From Roseitranquillus sp963776845 (GTDB lineage Bacteria; Pseudomonadota; Alphaproteobacteria; Rhodobacterales; Rhodobacteraceae), in contig CAVZOJ010000014.1 in assembly GCA_963776845.1 (NCBI GenBank), positions 94,543 through 158,542 on the forward strand: a stretch of 64,000 nucleotides of DNA, written 5' to 3'. Positions 18,293 to 27,334 of this stretch are shown here, piece after piece; position 1 is the stretch's first letter; every line of letters begins with the position of its first letter. The translations under genes were made by a program, and so were the position numbers. Under the pieces are notes generated by a model. It saw nothing but the letters and a program-made list of their open reading frames with translations, searched no databases and was not told the origin of the DNA.

Positions 18293-19506
18293 CAGGTTTC
18301 CTCCCAAAAGCGCCCGCTTCGCATGGTCCTGAGTCGGCCGAACATCATCACTGCCGGCGGGACGAGCGCAAAAAGAGCCGCGCCGAAGACGATGGCGCCT
18401 TTCGGTCCGCCGGTCTCGTCGACGATCCCGCCGGCCACGGGCGGTGCCGCCGTCATGGCCAGATAGTATATCGTGAAGAAGACACCCATCCCGAAGGCCC
18501 GCCGCTCGGGCGCAACGGCCTGCCCGGCGAGGGCCATGATCACGCCTGCGGGCGCCATTCCGACGAGGCCGAGGAGCAGGCTCGCCGAAAGACCCGCACC
18601 CGGGACGCCCAGCAGGAGCAGCGATGCCACTGCTCCCGTCATGGCGACGGCCAGTATAGTGTCCCTGCGGCCGAACCGGTCCGCGATCTGGCCGCAAACC
18701 GCGCCCGAGAGGATCATGAGCCAGCTGCCGACGCTGATCACCGACGCGGCAGCGATTGAGCCGAGTTCCTGCGCCTCCAGCATGTCCGGCCCGAAGCTCA
18801 GGTAGATGACGTAGCCTGAGTTGAACAAGCCCCATGCGGTTCCGGCGTAAACGACAAGACCCCATTCGCGCGGTAGCAGGCGGGTCATTCGGCCGACCGC
18901 AGCTGTCGGCAGATCGGCGGGCGCGCGATAGAGCGTGCAGACCCCCAACGCGGCCAGTGCGCAGTAAGCCGATGCCACGAGGAACGGAGCGCGCCAGCCG
19001 TGGAGCTCGACAAGCCAGGCGTGGCCGACCTGCCCCATGGCGATCCCGAAGGGCCAGCTCATCACCAGGATGCTCATCGCGGTCGCGATCTCGCGGCGGT
19101 CGAACCAGTCGGCGAGCATCTTGGTGAAGTACAGGGTGGAAAAGATGGAGCCAGCGCCCGACAGGACTCGACCAAGCGCCAGCATGCGCGGGTCTGCCGC
19201 TTCGGCCGAGACGAGCCCGCCGAGTGCCATCGCGCCAAGCCCAAGGCCGGCAAGAATCCGATCGGACCCAAACCGCCCAAGGAACCCGGCGGGCATTGCC
19301 AGGAACAGACCCGGTGCCATGAACAGACCTATCATCAGGCCAATCCCGGCGTGGTCGAGTCCGAAGGCTACGGCGAGGCCGTCGCCTGCGGACGCCATGG
19401 TCTGGAAATGAAAGCCGAGGCCAACCCGTGCGGCGAACAGCAGCGCCAGGATCCGCCACCTCATCGCGGCAGTCCCGGCTGCGCGCGTCTTCTGTTCGGA
19501 GATCAT
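18292..19506 (-). CDS. MFS transporter
   Basis: 404-aa major facilitator with 12 hydrophobic segments. The inter-helix loop after TM2 contains FLGRFGSDRILAG, and the equivalent loop in the C-terminal half reads QIADRFGRRDTIL, both matching the family's GxxxDRxGRR loop. Start ATG 19506 precedes TM1 directly; its stop overlaps the DUF1185 start, so the two form an operon. It is transcribed divergently from the LuxR-GAF regulator across a 180-base gap containing an inverted repeat. Substrate unknown. Confidence 0.9.
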   Translation of the reverse strand: MISEQKTRAAGTAAMRWRILALLFAARVGLGFHFQTMASAGDGLAVAFGLDHAGIGLMIGLFMAPGLFLAMPAGFLGRFGSDRILAGLGLGAMALGGLVSAEAADPRMLALGRVLSGAGSIFSTLYFTKMLADWFDRREIATAMSILVMSWPFGIAMGQVGHAWLVELHGWRAPFLVASAYCALAALGVCTLYRAPADLPTAAVGRMTRLLPREWGLVVYAGTAWGLFNSGYVIYLSFGPDMLEAQELGSIAAASVISVGSWLMILSGAVCGQIADRFGRRDTILAVAMTGAVASLLLLGVPGAGLSASLLLGLVGMAPAGVIMALAGQAVAPERRAFGMGVFFTIYYLAMTAAPPVAGGIVDETGGPKGAIVFGAALFALVPPAVMMFGRLRTMRSGRFWEET

Positions 19507-19572
19507 CGGTCCACCCTCGCCGCGACGTGGCAGCAGGATGGGGCGAAGCAGATCCCGGCGGAATCCGGCAGT

Positions 19573-19615
19573 TGCAGTAAACTCAAACGGTCCCCTGCAG
19601 TATTCGACTACTGCA
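19573..19615. promoter_or_regulatory. Candidate operator: three TGCAGTA sites in a divergent promoter region
   Basis: TGCAGTA at 19573-19579 and 19596-19602 on the + strand, and its inverted copy TACTGCA at 19609-19615. The last two form a perfect 7-bp inverted repeat with a 6-base spacer (TTCGAC). It lies between the MFS start (19506) and the regulator start (19687), the expected place for a shared operator. Confidence 0.55.
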
Positions 19616-19686
19616 CATGCAGGATTGCGCGATCGGAGGGGCTGCCACAGGGTAATGCGGATTGCAGCCAGGGATCCATTTTCCCC

Positions 19687-20502
19687 GTGTCGCCAGACGA
19701 CCTTCTCAGTTGCCGCGAGATCGAGATCGCCAGTGCCTATGCACGGGGTGACACGTATCAGGTGATAGCGGCGCGGCTCGGCATTGCGCCCTCGACAGTG
19801 CGCACGCACCTTTCGGCGATCTACCGCAAGCTAGAGGTTTCCTCGAAGCTCGAATTGCACGCGCGTCTTGAAGGGGCGCAACCCGACCCGGACATGCAGA
19901 CCGACCACGCAGCGGTCATTTCGGAGCTCGCTTTGAGTCTGGAGGAGGCAGTACTTCGCGAGCAGGCGCTGGCGGAGGTGCTTCGCATCATTAGCCGATC
20001 GCGCGGCGAGATCGACGCGGTCATGGCTGCGATCCTCGGATTTGCGCTCGACCTCTGCGAGGCGGAATTCGGCATCCTCTTCGATTTTCACGGCGACCGG
20101 CGCTTCGCGGCGAACCATGCACGGGGCATACCTAAGCCATTCCGCGACTGGCTGGATGCGCAGGGCACCTTCGCGGTCAGCCCGCGCACAGACCTCGGCC
20201 GCGTCGCGGAGAGCCACGGCATCGTCAACATCTACGACGTCCGGGCAGAGGACATCTTTCAGACCGATGATCCCCTGCGCCACGCGACCGCCATGCTGGG
20301 CGGCGCGCGGTCCTTCGTGGCGATCCCGATGCTGTCGGACGACCGGCTCGTCGGCGCGTTCACGATCTATCGGCAGCGCGTATGGCCCTTCAGCGCCCAG
20401 GCTACCGCGCTGGCACAGACTTTCGCGGATCAGAGCGTCATCGCGCTCGACAACGCGCGGCTGGTAAGCACGCTCCGGGACGAAGTGCGCCGGGCTCCTT
20501 AG
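19687..20502 (+). CDS. LuxR-type HTH plus GAF-domain regulator, probably C-terminally truncated
   Basis: 271 aa. An N-terminal LuxR/GerE helix-turn-helix (about residues 5-60, LSCREIEIASAYARGD to APSTVRTHLSAIYRKL) is followed by a coiled linker and a GAF domain (about 95-265, with AEFGILFDF, ARSFVAIPML and FADQSVIALDNARL). In related proteins the GAF domain is followed by further sensor, kinase or cyclase domains; here the frame ends abruptly after TLRDEVRRAP. GTG 19687 is chosen because the HTH starts five codons later. It probably controls the divergent MFS operon (inference). Confidence 0.8.
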   Translation: MSPDDLLSCREIEIASAYARGDTYQVIAARLGIAPSTVRTHLSAIYRKLEVSSKLELHARLEGAQPDPDMQTDHAAVISELALSLEEAVLREQALAEVLRIISRSRGEIDAVMAAILGFALDLCEAEFGILFDFHGDRRFAANHARGIPKPFRDWLDAQGTFAVSPRTDLGRVAESHGIVNIYDVRAEDIFQTDDPLRHATAMLGGARSFVAIPMLSDDRLVGAFTIYRQRVWPFSAQATALAQTFADQSVIALDNARLVSTLRDEVRRAP

Positions 20503-20789
20503 CTCCGGTATCGGATGGAGCAACGGGAACAGCAATTGAGCTCGTCGCCTGATTGAGCCGCCGCTTCCGGCCACCACGATGCCCCAAGGCCGTTTTTCTG
20601 CCGCCGCGCCGCCGCGCCGCAGCGCCCGCTGACACGCCTAAAAAAACGGCTCTGGGCGGGCCGCGCATCATCGAGTTTTGCCGCTCCTGCGAGGGTTGGC
20701 GAGGGGACGATAGGCAGGTGTGCGCTGCGCAGTATCCGCCCTTAGCAAGTCCGTCGCGAGCAACGCGGATTGATGCCCCTTGCCGCCGA
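20503..20789. other. Junction sequence with a GC-rich inverted repeat
   Basis: No gene. GCCGTTTTT (20589-20597) and AAAAACGGC (20642-20650) are inverted repeats around a very GC-rich 44-base core. This may be an old mobile-element end or the breakpoint that cut the LuxR-GAF gene. Confidence 0.35.
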
Positions 20790-21158
20790 AGCCATGCGCC
20801 GCGTGATCGTTGCCGCCGATCAGCAAGTCGGGTGGTGGGGCGCGCGTCAGATGAGCCGCGAGTGCGTCTTGTGTCGCGTCGAGCCCCTCGTTCCGGCAGC
20901 GGATCACCGTAAAGAGGGCGTGGGGCGCGCATTCGGCGAAGCCGTCGCGGATACCCTGCTCCCGCTGGGCGATCGCCGGCCATTCGAGCTCGGGCGCCAG
21001 CATGACGACGTTTCTCGTGGCGGCATCGGCGACGCGGAGGGTGACGGCACGGCCACCTTGTCTGTCGTCAAGCAGGATGCAGCTTCCGTCAGCGACGTCG
21101 TCGAGCAGTTCATCCTAGATGACCACGAGCGGCTGCCCGGCATCCGCCACCCGCCGCA
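20790..21158 (-). pseudogene. LacI-family regulator, sugar-binding-domain remnant cut by IS6
   Basis: On the minus strand directly from the IS6 end: LRRVADAGQPLVVI, then TAG (21115-21117), then in the same frame DELLDDVADGSCILLDDRQGG, NVVMLAPELEWPAIAQREQGIRDGF and PPPDLLIGGNDHAAHG. This is the pattern of a LacI/PurR effector domain (variable start, DDRQGG and GND motifs). The DNA-binding N-terminus is removed by the IS6 insertion and the C-terminus is lost near 20790. Confidence 0.65.
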
Positions 21159-21978
21159 GGTTCTGTCGCAAACTTCGCCACTTGACGCGAGGGGTGCCGG
21201 GCCGGAGCGCCCCCGTCACACGATCACGGCATGAGGTTCCGGGCATGATCTCGTTCAAGGGCGCGCACTTCCTGAAGGACGTGATCCTCTACGCGGTGTT
21301 CTTCTACGTGCGGTACGCGGTGTCGTATCGCGACCTGGAGGAGATCATGGCCGAGCGCGGCGTTGATCTGGACCACGCGACCCTGAACCGCTGGGTCACT
21401 CGCTACGCCGGGCTGGTGGCCGAGCAAGGCCGTCGCCGGAAGCGACCCGTCGATCGGTCCTGGCGGATGGACGAGACCTACGTGAAGGTCCGCGGCGAGT
21501 GGACCTATCTCTACCGGGCGGTCGACAAGTTCGGGCAGACGCTGGACTTCATGCTGTCCAAGCGCCGCAACAAGACGGAGGCGACGAAGTTCTTCGCACG
21601 AGCGCTGGAGGCGAACGGCCTGCCGCGGAAGAACGTCATCGACAGGAGCGGGGCCAACACCGCAGGGATCAACGCGATCAACCGGATGCTGAAGCGGTTC
21701 GGTTGCCCGGTCCCGGTCGAGATGGTCCGGATCAAGTATCTCAACAACATCGTCGAGCAGGACCACCGCACCATCAAGCGGCGGATCCGATCGATGCTGG
21801 GTTTCAAATCCTTCGCCCCCGCCGCATCGACCTTGGCCGGGATCGAGGTCGCAAACATGATCCGCAAGCGCCAGTTCGCTCCAGGAGTTTGTCCGTTCCG
21901 GCAGTTCGCTGATCTCGCCGCCTAAGACAACAAGGGCAACGGTACTTCTTTACCGAGGCCACAGTTTGCGACAGAACC
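21159..21978 (+). mobile_element. IS6-family (IS26-like) insertion sequence (820 bp)
   Basis: Terminal inverted repeats GGTTCTGTCGCAAACT (21159 inward and 21978 inward) match the IS6 family pattern, and 820 bp is the length known for IS26. Flanking octamers (ccgccgca on the left, ggatgccg on the right) do not match, so no target duplication is present. The two flanks were therefore probably joined by IS6-mediated deletion or recombination. Confidence 0.92.
21245..21925 (+). CDS. IS6-family transposase
   Basis: 226-aa DDE transposase. An N-terminal HTH region (SYRDLEEIMAERGVDLDHATLNRW) precedes catalytic Asp in WRMDETYVKV, Asp in VIDRSGAN and Glu in NIVEQDHRTIKRR. ATG 21245 is 86 bases inside the left end. 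Full length, no defect; likely active by replicative transposition. Confidence 0.94.
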   Translation: MISFKGAHFLKDVILYAVFFYVRYAVSYRDLEEIMAERGVDLDHATLNRWVTRYAGLVAEQGRRRKRPVDRSWRMDETYVKVRGEWTYLYRAVDKFGQTLDFMLSKRRNKTEATKFFARALEANGLPRKNVIDRSGANTAGINAINRMLKRFGCPVPVEMVRIKYLNNIVEQDHRTIKRRIRSMLGFKSFAPAASTLAGIEVANMIRKRQFAPGVCPFRQFADLAA

Positions 21979-21987
21979 GGATGCCGG

Positions 21988-22848
21988 TCAGGAGGCGCGG
22001 CAGGTGTTCACGAGCGTCCCGATCCCGGAGATCGTGACCCGAACCTCGTCGCCCGGCGCAAGGAAGCGCGGCGGGTCGAGGCCGATGCCGACGCCCGCCG
22101 GCGTGCCGGTCGCGATGACGTCGCCTGGTTCCAGCGTCGCGCCGGCCGAGATCGTGGCGACGAGGGTCGGGATGTCGAAAATCAGGTCGCGGGTGTTCGC
22201 GTCCTGGCGAAGCTCGCCGTTCACGTGGCACGAGACCTGCAGGTTCGTCGGATCGAGTTCGTCGGCGGTGACGATCCAGGGGCCCATCGGCGCGAATGTG
22301 TCGAGCGACTTGCCTAGGAACCACTGCTTGTGGTTGCGCTGGATGTCGCGGGCGGTGACGTCGTTGAGGATCGTGTAGCCCCAGACGTGATCGTAGGCGC
22401 GCTCGCGCGGGATGCCGCGGCCGCCCTTGCCGACGATGAGCGCGAGCTCCGCCTCGTAGTCGACCTTTTCGGTGATGGACTGGTGCAGCTCGATCTCGAC
22501 GCCGGGTCCAATGACGGTGCTTGGCAGCTTGGAGAAGACGGCGGGTAACTCGTCGAGGTCCTGACCTGCGACAGCGCCGGCCTCATAGCCGCTGCGGGCG
22601 AACTCGCGTGCATGCTCTGAGTAATTCTTGCCCACGCACATGACGTTCCGCCGCGGCCGCGGGATCGGCGCGAGCAGCGTGACCTCGGCGAGGGGCAGCG
22701 TGTCGCCCGCCATTGCTTCGATCTCGTCGCCGCTGCGCCCGATCAGCAACAGCAGGTCCGACGCGCCCGAAAGGAGCGTGATCCCGTCCTCGCCGCGCAC
22801 GATCCCAACCTTTTGTGCCCCGTCATGGCGGACTGTTGCGAGTTTCAT
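21988..22848 (-). CDS. Fumarylacetoacetate hydrolase (FAH) family protein
   Basis: 286 aa of the FAH family, metal-dependent hydrolases, decarboxylases or isomerases of keto-acids. The segments VGKNYSEHAREF (about residue 72), the metal ligands in EAELALIVGKGGRGI (about 127-140) and GYTILNDVTARDIQ (about 150) are present, and TGTPAGVG is near the C-terminus. The stop lies only nine bases from the IS6 right end, so this gene just escaped truncation. It is transcribed divergently from the GntR regulator at 22962, which suggests control by that regulator. Substrate unknown. Confidence 0.9.
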   Translation of the reverse strand: MKLATVRHDGAQKVGIVRGEDGITLLSGASDLLLLIGRSGDEIEAMAGDTLPLAEVTLLAPIPRPRRNVMCVGKNYSEHAREFARSGYEAGAVAGQDLDELPAVFSKLPSTVIGPGVEIELHQSITEKVDYEAELALIVGKGGRGIPRERAYDHVWGYTILNDVTARDIQRNHKQWFLGKSLDTFAPMGPWIVTADELDPTNLQVSCHVNGELRQDANTRDLIFDIPTLVATISAGATLEPGDVIATGTPAGVGIGLDPPRFLAPGDEVRVTISGIGTLVNTCRAS

Positions 22849-22900
22849 GGCTGCTTCCCTCTTCGTCGCGATTACTCGGAAATCGCGGAGACGACCGGGT

Positions 22901-22954
22901 TTGTCAACCAATTCCCGCAAGCGGTTGACAATTGGTGCCAGCGTGGTCTACCAC
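22901..22954. promoter_or_regulatory. Divergent promoter/operator between FAH and GntR genes
   Basis: TTGTCAACC (22901-22909) and GGTTGACAA (22923-22931) are inverted repeats, and TTGACA at 22925-22930 can serve as a -35 box for the regulator. GTGGTCTACCAC (22943-22954) is a palindrome resembling the TGGTnnnACCA operators known for FCD-type GntR proteins, and it overlaps the expected -10 position. This fits autorepression. Confidence 0.6.
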
Positions 22955-22961
22955 GACCGGC

Positions 22962-23618
22962 ATGCAGGCGCGCCAGCAGGACATCCGGCAGTTCATCCTC
23001 TCGGCGATCGAGGCGGGAGATTATCCCGAGGGTAGCCGTCTGCCGACCGAGCGGGCGCTCTGCGAGACGCTGGCCGTCAGCCGCAACGCGGTGCGCGGCG
23101 CCCTTGCGGTGCTCGAGGGCGAGGGCTGGATCGAGCGCGTGCCCGGCAGCGGCACCTACGTGTCGGAGCGGCGGCTGAACGGCCCCGACATCGCTCTGAC
23201 GAGCAGTCCGTGGGACATCATGGAGGCGCGGCTGGTCATCGAGCCGCAGCTCGCACCGCTCGTCTGCGCCAACGGCACCGCGCTCGACTTCGTCGAGATG
23301 GAGCGCTGCGTCGATGCGGGCGCCGCGGCAGAGCGGCTCGAGATCTTCGAGAAGTGGGACACCGCGCTGCACGAGGCGATCGCCGCGGCGACCAAGAACC
23401 CGGTGATGGTCGCCGCATGCCGGCTGATCAGCCGCGCCCGCGACGGCAGCGAGTGGGGCGAGCTCAAGCGCCGCAGCCTCACGCCCGAGCGACGGGCGAT
23501 CTACCAGGCCGAGCACGAGGAGATCGTGGCGGCCCTGCGGCGGCGCGACTCGGCGGCCGCGGAGGCGGCGCTGAGGGCGCACCTCCTGCGGATACGGAAG
23601 AATTTGCTGGCGCTCTAA
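22962..23618 (+). CDS. GntR-family (FadR/FCD subfamily) transcriptional regulator
   Basis: 218 aa. A winged-helix domain (about residues 5-68, LPTERALCETLAVSRNAVRGAL) is followed by an all-helical FCD ligand domain (about 85-215; WDTALHEAIAAAT carries the usual Asp/His metal positions). ATG 22962 is the first Met before the domain. It stands between the divergent FAH gene and the ABC importer that follows 45 bases later, so it probably regulates both. Confidence 0.9.
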   Translation: MQARQQDIRQFILSAIEAGDYPEGSRLPTERALCETLAVSRNAVRGALAVLEGEGWIERVPGSGTYVSERRLNGPDIALTSSPWDIMEARLVIEPQLAPLVCANGTALDFVEMERCVDAGAAAERLEIFEKWDTALHEAIAAATKNPVMVAACRLISRARDGSEWGELKRRSLTPERRAIYQAEHEEIVAALRRRDSAAAEAALRAHLLRIRKNLLAL

Positions 23619-23663
23619 ACGAGCGCGCCCGGGCGCAGAAGCGGCCCGGAGTTGGGAGGATCT

Positions 23664-24471
23664 GTGACGCACGCCACCGAACTGGCGCAGAGCGAGGCGC
23701 CGCCCACGGCCGCCGGCGAGGATGTCATCGTCGCGCGCGGCGTCCGCAAGACGTTCAGCGATGGTCGCGTCGTCGCGGTCGAGAGCGCTGACTTCGACAT
23801 CAAAGCAGGCGAGTTCATCTCGCTCGTCGGGCCCTCGGGTTGCGGCAAGTCCACGCTCCTGCGGCTCGTCGCCGGTCTGATCGAAATCATCCTCGGGCAG
23901 CCTCAAAGTCCACGGCCGGGAGGTCGAAGGCCCGCAGGCCACGGTCGCGATGATGTTCCAGAAGCCGACGCTCCTCGCCTGGCGGACGGCGGTCGAGAAC
24001 GTGCTCCTGCCGACCGAGATCGCGGGCGAGGTCAGGGACGCCGACCGCAAGAAGGCGATAGAGCTGCTCGCGCTCGTCGGCCTGCGCGACTTTGCGTTCT
24101 CGTTTCCGAGCCAGCTCTCGGGCGGCATGCAGCAGCGGGTGGCGCTGGCGCGGCTGCTGCAGACCGGTGCGGACGTGCTGCTGCTCGACGAGCCGTTCGG
24201 CGCGCTGGACGAGTTCACCCGCGAACGGCTCAACGTCGAACTCATGCGCATCGTGGGCGAGGTGAAGACGACCACCCTCTTCGTCACCCACAACATCGCC
24301 GAGGCGATCTTCCTCGCCGACCGGGTGTTCGTGATGACTCCGCGGCCAGGGCGGCTCGCCGGCATCGTCGAGGTGCCGCTGCCGCGGCCACGGGCGCCGA
24401 AGATCCAGCAGAGCCCGGAGTTCAACGACCTCGTCGGCCGCGTCCGCGCCACATTCGAGGAGGATGCATGA
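23664..24471 (+). pseudogene. NitT/TauT-type ABC transporter ATPase, single-base frameshift
   Basis: GTG 23664 after GGGAGGA starts a good ATPase: Walker A (GPSGCGKST, near residue 61) ends the first frame at GLIE. One extra A in the run at 23884-23886 then shifts the frame. The rest is intact in the next frame: SSGSLKVHGREV, Q-loop MMFQKPTLLAWRT, signature LSGGMQQRVALAR, Walker B VLLLDEPFGALDE, switch VTHNIAEAI. Removing one base restores a normal protein of about 268 aa. The stop overlaps the permease ATG. Either a recent mutation or a base-calling error. Confidence 0.85.
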
Positions 24472-25334
24472 CCCAAGCGGAGGATCTCGGCGCCGCACCG
24501 GCACGCGGCGAAGGCACCGGAAGCATCGTCACCAAGCACGTCGCCATCTTCGTCGCGCTCATCGCGGCGTGGGAGGTCGCGGCTCGGATCGGCTGGCTCG
24601 ACACGCTGTTCTTCCCCTTGCCGAGCGACATCATCACCGGCTTCTGGCGGCTCTACGTCTCGCAGGGCAACATCTGGCCGCATCTCGGACTGACCGTTGC
24701 CGAGGTGCTCGTGGGCTTCGTCGCGGGCTCGGTCTTCGGCATCGCGCTGGCGATCTGCGTCGGCATGTTCGACCGGCTCAGGCGCTACATGAAGCCTTAC
24801 GTCATCGTGCTCGAAGCGACGCCGCGGATCGCGATCGGACCGGTCATCATCGCCGCCTTCGGCTTCGGCTGGACGTCTAAGACGGCGATCGTTATGCTGG
24901 TCTGCTTCTTCGCGCCGTTCGTGAACACGCTGAACGGGATGGTCAACGTCGATGACGACGAGCTGTCGATGTTTCGCTCGATGCGCGCGAGCAAGGTCCA
25001 GGTGTTCCGAAAGCTGATGCTGCCGTCGGCGCTGCCCGAGATCACGGCGGGGCTGCGGCTCGCCATGGCCTCGGCCCTCGGCGGCGCGCTGGTGGCGGAG
25101 TTCATCGCCTCGAATGCGGGGCTCGGCGTGCTGATCAACCAGTACACCGGCACACTCAACATGGCCTCGGCTTTCGTCTGCGTGCTGACGCTCTCGGCGC
25201 TCGGCTACTTCATCTTCCGCGGCATGGAGGCGCTCGACAGGCGGATCGTGTTCTGGAGCGACCGCGACCGTACCGAGGCGATGGGGCGCCGCCGCGCCGC
25301 CGCCTGGCGCGGCAAGGCGGGAGGCGAGCCGTGA
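24468..25334 (+). CDS. ABC transporter permease (NitT/TauT type), first
   Basis: 288 aa, about six membrane segments beginning at residue 25. The cytoplasmic coupling loop DELSMFRSMRASKVQVFRKLMLPSALP matches the EAA-like motif of SsuC/TauC permeases. ATG 24468 overlaps the ATPase stop (ATGA), and the 3' end overlaps the next permease by four bases, so the operon is tightly coupled. Confidence 0.92.
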   Translation: MTQAEDLGAAPARGEGTGSIVTKHVAIFVALIAAWEVAARIGWLDTLFFPLPSDIITGFWRLYVSQGNIWPHLGLTVAEVLVGFVAGSVFGIALAICVGMFDRLRRYMKPYVIVLEATPRIAIGPVIIAAFGFGWTSKTAIVMLVCFFAPFVNTLNGMVNVDDDELSMFRSMRASKVQVFRKLMLPSALPEITAGLRLAMASALGGALVAEFIASNAGLGVLINQYTGTLNMASAFVCVLTLSALGYFIFRGMEALDRRIVFWSDRDRTEAMGRRRAAAWRGKAGGEP

Positions 25335-26194
25335 GCGCGGGCGCGGCACGCTCCGTCGCCGTGGGCAAGCACCTTCTCGTCTTCGCCGCGGTGATCGCGC
25401 TGTGGGAGGTCGCGGGTGCGGTCGAACTCATCGACACGATCCTCCTGCCGCCGCCGCACGACATCGGCGCCGCCATCTGGGAGCTCTACGTCGAGAACCG
25501 GGCGATCTACCGCCATTTCGCGATCACCTTCTACGAGGCCTTCGCGGGCTTCCTAATCGGCGGCGCGATCGGACTCGCCCTCGCCGTGGGCTCGGCGCTC
25601 AACGACGGCTTCCGCCGCTATGTCTCGCCCTACGCGATCCTGCTCAACGTCACCCCCGGCCTCGCGCTGACGCCGATCGTCATCGCCTGGTTCGGCTTCG
25701 GCTACTCGTCGAAGATCGCGCTCGGCGCCATCGTTTGCTTCTTCCCGATCTTCGTGAACACGCTGATCGCGCTGACCCGCACGGACGACGACACGGTGGA
25801 GATGTTCCGCTCGATGGGCGCCTCGCGCTGGCAGACGTTCCGCAAGATGCAGCTGCCTTCGGCGCTGCCGATGATGTTTGCGGGCTTCAAGATCGCCGTC
25901 ACGACGGCGCTCGTCGGCGCGGTGGTGGCCGAGTTCAGCCAGGGCACCGCCGGGATCGGCGTGCTGATGCAGCGGCGGGCGTTCGCGCTCGACATGGGCC
26001 AGGCGATCGCCGCGCTCCTCAGCATGTCGCTGCTCGGCCTCATCCTGTTCTACCTGATCGAGATGCTCGACGACCGGATCGTTTTCTGGCGTCGGGACGC
26101 GCGCATGACCGCTGTCAGCCGGAGGCGGCGGGCCCGATGGGACCATGTGACCAAGACCAAGTCCGGCGATCTGATAGGAGGAAGGACCACATGA
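25331..26194 (+). CDS. ABC transporter permease (NitT/TauT type), second
   Basis: 287 aa with the same fold as its neighbour; coupling loop TVEMFRSMGASRWQTFRKMQLPSALP. Two different permease genes imply a heterodimeric channel, less common in this family, whose members often use one permease twice. GTG start at 25331; the stop overlaps the binding-protein ATG. Confidence 0.92.
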   Translation: MSAGAARSVAVGKHLLVFAAVIALWEVAGAVELIDTILLPPPHDIGAAIWELYVENRAIYRHFAITFYEAFAGFLIGGAIGLALAVGSALNDGFRRYVSPYAILLNVTPGLALTPIVIAWFGFGYSSKIALGAIVCFFPIFVNTLIALTRTDDDTVEMFRSMGASRWQTFRKMQLPSALPMMFAGFKIAVTTALVGAVVAEFSQGTAGIGVLMQRRAFALDMGQAIAALLSMSLLGLILFYLIEMLDDRIVFWRRDARMTAVSRRRRARWDHVTKTKSGDLIGGRTT

Positions 26195-27228
26195 GACATC
26201 TCTTCACGGCCGGCATCCTCGGTGCCGCGACCGCCGTCGCCGCGGTGCCGGTGGCGGCGCAGGACCCGACGACGATCAACGCGGTGATGCCCAAGCAGCG
26301 GTCGGCAAACTACTTCCCGCTGATCGTCGGCGAGGCGCTCGGCTACTTCGAGGAGGAGGGGCTCGAGGTGAACCTCCTGCCCTCCGACACGCCGATCCCG
26401 TTCGTGAACTTCCTGCGCAACGGCCAGGCCGACATCGCCATGATGGACTCGGCCGAGGTGCTGCAGGCGGTGGCGGCGGGCGTCGACATCGCCGTGGTCT
26501 ACGAGGTGATGCAAACCGCGCCCGACGGCATCGCGATCTCGGCCGCGAGCGACGTCTCCGACGTCTCCGAACTCGAGGGCGAGACGGTGGGGCTCGTCAG
26601 CGACCGCGACCTCGTGACGATGCAGATCGCGCTCGACGCCCGCGGCCTGACCACCGACGACGTGACCACGGTCGTCGTGGGTGAGGCGGGGCCGACGCTC
26701 GCCGCGGCGTTTCGTGACCAGACCGTCGCGGCTATCGCGGGCTCCGGCCCCGACTGGCTCGCGATACAGGCGAACGGCATCCCGATCGAGCTCATCACGC
26801 CCGAGGAGGTGTCGAACAAGCCGGGCAACACCTTCGCGGTGATGCAGTCGACGATCGAGGAGCGCGAAGACCTCATCGAGGGCTTCCTGCGCGCCTGGTC
26901 CAAGGGCATGTACGTCGCCACCTTCGCGCCCGAGGTCGTGGCGCAGATCGCGCAGGACGCGGTGCCCGAGGAGTGGGAGGACCCGACTTTCGGCCAGCAG
27001 TACCTCGAAAACGCGATCCGGCTGAACGTCTCGGTGACGGACACGCTCGGTGGCCTCAATCCCGACACCTGGGAGCGGATCCAGCCGGCGATGATGAAGT
27101 TCGGCCTGACCGAGGAAGAGGTCGATCCCTCGGAGTTCCTCGCCCCTGGTCCCGTCGAGGCGGCGAACGACTTCGACCGCGCCGAGGTCGAGGAGGAAGT
27201 CGCGGCTTGGCGCGAAGAGAACATGTGA
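26191..27228 (+). CDS. NitT/TauT-type ABC transporter substrate-binding protein
   Basis: 345 aa, signal peptide at residues 1-23 (LFTAGILGAATAVAAVPVAAQ), then the type-2 periplasmic fold of the NMT1/SsuA group (PLIVGEALGYFEEEGLEVNL, FLRNGQADIAMMDSAEVLQAV, ELEGETVGLV). GAGGAAGG precedes the ATG. These proteins deliver sulfonates, nitrate or pyrimidine precursors; with an FAH-family hydrolase divergently encoded, an organic acid or pyrimidine-like ligand is possible, but that is a guess. Confidence 0.92.
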   Translation: MRHLFTAGILGAATAVAAVPVAAQDPTTINAVMPKQRSANYFPLIVGEALGYFEEEGLEVNLLPSDTPIPFVNFLRNGQADIAMMDSAEVLQAVAAGVDIAVVYEVMQTAPDGIAISAASDVSDVSELEGETVGLVSDRDLVTMQIALDARGLTTDDVTTVVVGEAGPTLAAAFRDQTVAAIAGSGPDWLAIQANGIPIELITPEEVSNKPGNTFAVMQSTIEEREDLIEGFLRAWSKGMYVATFAPEVVAQIAQDAVPEEWEDPTFGQQYLENAIRLNVSVTDTLGGLNPDTWERIQPAMMKFGLTEEEVDPSEFLAPGPVEAANDFDRAEVEEEVAAWREENM

Positions 27229-27334
27229 GCGGCGCGGCCGGAGACGCACGGCGGCTCCGGCCCGTCGATGCGGCGTCGTCCCGGACGACCGGGGCGGCGC
27301 TTGGCCGATGCCGCCGCGCGAGGCGGCTAGCTGC

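Noticed and set aside
20589..20650. Rho-independent terminator after the LuxR-GAF gene
   Set aside because: The arms are nine bases with 44 bases between, and the T-run is within the first arm, not after the stem; too weak to call.
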